Positions 61,580 to 64,000 of a stretch of 64,000 nucleotides of DNA are shown in pieces (the stretch's first letter is position 1; each line of letters opens with the position of its first letter). The notes beneath the pieces were generated by a model, which saw only the letters and a program-made list of their open reading frames with translations, was not told where the DNA came from and searched no databases. The position numbers were made by a program, and so were the translations under genes. This stretch comes from Candidatus Gastranaerophilales bacterium (GTDB taxonomy: Bacteria > Cyanobacteriota > Vampirovibrionia > Gastranaerophilales > Gastranaerophilaceae): positions 1 to 64,000 of the forward strand of contig CALUUI010000004.1 of NCBI GenBank assembly GCA_944323925.1, read 5' to 3'.

Positions 61580-62487
61580 TAAAAGTAATTGCAGATTTGT
61601 CGATAGAAAATAAAAGGTTAGATGTTGCATTAGCGTCTATTCTTTGTGATTTTTCACGCTCCAAAATTCAAAATTTAATAAAATCATCTTTAGTAAGGGT
61701 TAATGGTGAAACAGCGAAGTCTTCTCAGAAAATCAAGTTGGATGATTTAATAGAAATTGAGGAGCAATCTAATGTATCTGTATCAATACAGCCTGAGGAT
61801 ATTCCTTTTGAGGTTGTATATGAAGATGATAATATGGCGGTTGTAAATAAACCGTCAGGAATCCTTACTCATCCGACAACTATGGAACGTTCAGGAACTT
61901 TAGTCAATGGTTTACTGTATAGGTTTGGTCAAAACTTATCGGATATTAACGGTGAGTTCAGACGTGGAATCCTTCATCGCTTGGATAGGAATACATCAGG
62001 CTTGCTAATGATTGCTAAAAATAATCGTGCTCACGAATTTTTAGCCGAGCAGATTAAACAAAAAACAGCTATAAGAAAATATTTGGCGCTTGTCAAAGGT
62101 GTAATAAAAGATGATTTTATGATAATTGATAAGCCAATTGGCAGGACATTTACTGATACTTGTAAGATGTGTATATCAGAAGATGGTAAACCTTCTATTA
62201 CAGAATTAACAGTTCTTGAACGCTTTTCAGATGCTACATTTGTTGAACTTAAACTTTTCACCGGCAGAACTCATCAAATTAGGGTTCATTTATCAAGTAT
62301 TAATCATCCGGTTTATAATGATACATTGTATGGTTTTGGAAAGATGAAAATAAAAACTCAGGAGCAAGTTTTGCAAGCATATAAATTAGAGTTTGATAAA
62401 CCGTTTAGTAATGAACGCTGTATTGTTGAAATTCCGAAGGATGATAAAATATGTAAAGTTTTAAAATTTTTAGGAGGTAAAATTTAA
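61576..62487 (+). CDS. RluA-family pseudouridine synthase (RluD-like)
   Basis: 303 residues. Isomerises uridines in large-subunit rRNA or tRNA. N-terminal S4 domain about 10-65 (RLDVALASILCDFSRSKIQ). The catalytic motif is GILHRLDRNTSGLLMIAKN, where the aspartate of RLDR is the nucleophile. LVNGLLYRFG and TGRTHQIRVHLSSINHPVYNDTLYG (spread over 228-255) complete the fold. RluD is the best guess within the family. Confidence 0.93.
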   Translation: MIKVIADLSIENKRLDVALASILCDFSRSKIQNLIKSSLVRVNGETAKSSQKIKLDDLIEIEEQSNVSVSIQPEDIPFEVVYEDDNMAVVNKPSGILTHPTTMERSGTLVNGLLYRFGQNLSDINGEFRRGILHRLDRNTSGLLMIAKNNRAHEFLAEQIKQKTAIRKYLALVKGVIKDDFMIIDKPIGRTFTDTCKMCISEDGKPSITELTVLERFSDATFVELKLFTGRTHQIRVHLSSINHPVYNDTLYGFGKMKIKTQEQVLQAYKLEFDKPFSNERCIVEIPKDDKICKVLKFLGGKI

Positions 62488-62489
62488 CT

Positions 62490-62807
62490 ATGAAAAATAA
62501 TTTTGTAAAAATAATTTTGTTTTTAATATTAGTATTGTTTGTTGCTGGCATGTATTATACTCACCCTGCAAAAAATATTCTTTTTGAAAATTACATTTTT
62601 AATATTTTATTATTTGTTTCTGGAATTACTTTGGGTGTATTTATAATGCAATTTTTCTTAGATAAGTCTTCAAACGCTCTAAAGGCTTATAAGCGAGAAT
62701 TAGAAAAAGAATCGATATCAAGTACCGAATCTTCATCTCAAATAAAGGTTTTGGAATCAAAAATTGAAGTATTGGAAAAGGCTTTAAAACAAGCACTTGG
62801 TAAGTAA
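62490..62807 (+). CDS. small two-span membrane protein with coiled coil (LapA-like)
   Basis: 105 residues. Two spans, IILFLILVLFVAGMYYT (about 8-24) and IFNILLFVSGITLGVFIMQFF (about 36-56), followed by a helical coiled coil (about 65-104, KVLESKIEVLEKALKQAL). This is the layout of LapA/DUF1049 proteins, which tether LPS-assembly or division factors, but the sequence match is weak. Two bases after rluD; convergent with the GntR-like gene with no gap. Confidence 0.7.
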   Translation: MKNNFVKIILFLILVLFVAGMYYTHPAKNILFENYIFNILLFVSGITLGVFIMQFFLDKSSNALKAYKRELEKESISSTESSSQIKVLESKIEVLEKALKQALGK

Positions 62808-63908
62808 TTATTTAGAAACAAAATCTGAACTTACAGCAAGCCATTGATATGATGGTTCTTGTTCAGCCGGTCTTGCTATAACAAAGGTTCCGCCCCATCT
62901 GCCCGGAGAGGATGTTAAAATTCCTTCTTTTGTGAGCTCTTTTATTGCCCTGCGAATTGTATTTGGACTTAAGTCCAGTTGTTTAGAAAGTGCTGCAATA
63001 GGCGGAAGTTTAGAGCCCGGGTAGTAATTTTCAGCTATCATATTTTTTATTCTTTGTTGTGTTTTTTCATAGTAATAATATGCTGTAACTGATGCAGGTG
63101 CAAAAATTGAAGTTTCTCTTTGAGGCTCATAAGTGTGCTCTGTAGGAATTTTTGAAACAATTGTTCCGTATCTGCCTCTGAGTGTTACAAGTATTCCTTC
63201 TTCAACGAGTAGGTTTATTGCATCATTTATTGTCTTTAAGCCTACATTGAATTTTTTTGCCAATTCTTTGTTAGCAGGTAGTTTGTCTGATACTTTGCAA
63301 TTTTCGGTGATGTATTTTTTAAGTTCTTTTTTTATCTTCTCAACAAGAGTTTCAAAAGCAGTGTCTGATATTTCAAAATCAGTCTTTGCTATTACAAAAT
63401 CTTGCCTGCCCTCTTTTTTTATTATGTTTTCCGATACCAAACCTTGAAGCGCACTCCTTACTGTGTTTAAAGGAATGTCTGTTATTTGTGACAACTTTCT
63501 TGTCGCTGGAATTGTTTCACCAATTTTAAAGTTATTATCTTTTAAATATTTTTTTATATATTCTATTGCTGTATCTCGCTTAGAGGTCAATTTTAAGTTG
63601 TTGGTATCATTCTTATTTGCATTTATAAATGTACCTTTTTTCTGCTTTGAGGTCAGATAGCCCCTATCTTCAATGTTTCGTATAGCGTTCTGTACTGTTC
63701 CTACGCTTACTCCCAAGTGGTATGCCAAGTCTGTTTTTGATGGAATTAGATCATTATGCTTTATTTTGTTTTGCTTGAGAGCACCCTCTATCCAGTTTAT
63801 TAACCACTCTGATATTGTTGTCGTTTTATCTGTGTTCTTTAAACTGGGACAAGGTAAATCTATATCTTTAATATTTATAACTCTTGTTGCGTAATTTTTA
63901 TTATCCAT
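62808..63908 (-). CDS. regulator with four tandem GntR-type winged helices
   Basis: 366 residues. Four GntR-like winged-helix units can be read by their repeated LP...LA..l.vs..Tv..ai..L..eGil....g.G.fv pattern: about 31-96 (LIPSKTDLAYHLGVSVGTVQ), 110-174 (TIPATRKLSQITDIPLNTVR), 184-252 (KLPANKELAKKFNVGLKTIN) and 278-344 (KLPPIAALSKQLDLSPNTIR). No FCD, UTRA or aminotransferase effector domain is present; the short linkers leave no room for one. Normal GntR proteins have a single such unit. SD AAGGTGAG and a good promoter precede it. Targets unknown. Confidence 0.88.
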   Translation of the reverse strand: MDNKNYATRVINIKDIDLPCPSLKNTDKTTTISEWLINWIEGALKQNKIKHNDLIPSKTDLAYHLGVSVGTVQNAIRNIEDRGYLTSKQKKGTFINANKNDTNNLKLTSKRDTAIEYIKKYLKDNNFKIGETIPATRKLSQITDIPLNTVRSALQGLVSENIIKKEGRQDFVIAKTDFEISDTAFETLVEKIKKELKKYITENCKVSDKLPANKELAKKFNVGLKTINDAINLLVEEGILVTLRGRYGTIVSKIPTEHTYEPQRETSIFAPASVTAYYYYEKTQQRIKNMIAENYYPGSKLPPIAALSKQLDLSPNTIRRAIKELTKEGILTSSPGRWGGTFVIARPAEQEPSYQWLAVSSDFVSK

Positions 63909-63936
63909 AATCTCACCTTTTTAATTTTATACATAA

Positions 63937-63966
63937 ATTATAAAAACAAACAGAAGCCCTTGTCTA
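63937..63966 (-). promoter_or_regulatory. promoter of the quadruple winged-helix regulator
   Basis: Minus strand: TAGACA (63961-63966), 18-base spacer, TATAAT (63937-63942). The leader is about 25 bases and includes the SD. Confidence 0.6.
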
Positions 63967-64000
63967 TAAATATTAAAAATTATTAAGAAAAAGCAATTTT

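Overview
The window is AT-rich bacterial chromosome from a diderm: it has an RND efflux operon with a TolC-type outer membrane protein, an L,D-transpeptidase and LspA/LepB. I see no phage, transposon, CRISPR array, tRNA or rRNA. The gene set suggests a gut-type relative of the Cyanobacteria (Vampirovibrionia/Melainabacteria, Gastranaerophilales-like). The best single clue is that F1 ATP synthase beta and epsilon form their own small operon away from the other subunits, as in Cyanobacteria. This placement is an inference; no search was run.

Layout. 0.3-5 kb: unknown membrane protein, then ctpA-recJ-DUF1893 on the minus strand. 5-11 kb: ppdK, a candidate small RNA, a sugar acetyltransferase, and the minus operon nrtR-like/secG/metallophosphoesterase/L,D-transpeptidase. 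11-16 kb: single-gene fusA, manC, mtaB. 16-22 kb: RND adaptor/pump/TolC operon behind a near-consensus promoter with a palindrome at its start point. 22-28 kb: a repeat protein of unknown role, pilT-recO, single-gene tuf, two unknown genes. 28-31 kb: gcvT-gcvH-gcvPA without gcvPB. 31-35 kb: atpD-atpC, an asparaginase, an MshEN-like protein. 35-36.5 kb: flaG-like/fliS/fliT-like. 36.5-46 kb: ychF, rpsT, TPR protein, mgtC, an orphan oppB-oppC permease pair, an HMGL-like aldolase, DUF1858, nfeD-SPFH, fba. 46-51 kb: two proline-rich proteins sharing one N-terminal motif, an RNase H-like protein, motB-motA. 51-55.7 kb: PC4-priA, and def-fmt-aroH-receiver on the minus strand. 55.7-64 kb: small membrane protein, lytic transglycosylase, polyprenyl synthase-lepB-Fe-ADH, an NTF2-like secreted protein-lspA-rluD-membrane protein, and a regulator built of four GntR-type winged helices.

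Most genes are housekeeping: translation and protein maturation (fusA, tuf, rpsT, def, fmt, mtaB, rluD), repair and replication restart (recJ, recO, priA), glycolysis and fermentation (ppdK, fba, Fe-ADH), and the envelope. Flagellar genes (fliS, fliT-like, motAB) are scattered and no flagellin or FliD lies nearby. The more unusual signals are the quadruple winged-helix regulator, the YNGVKIDI motif pair, the 20-residue-repeat protein, a set of genes whose promoter -10 box lies 5-6 nt before the start codon (candidate leaderless mRNAs), two small genes below 60 codons, and an A/C-rich candidate small RNA.
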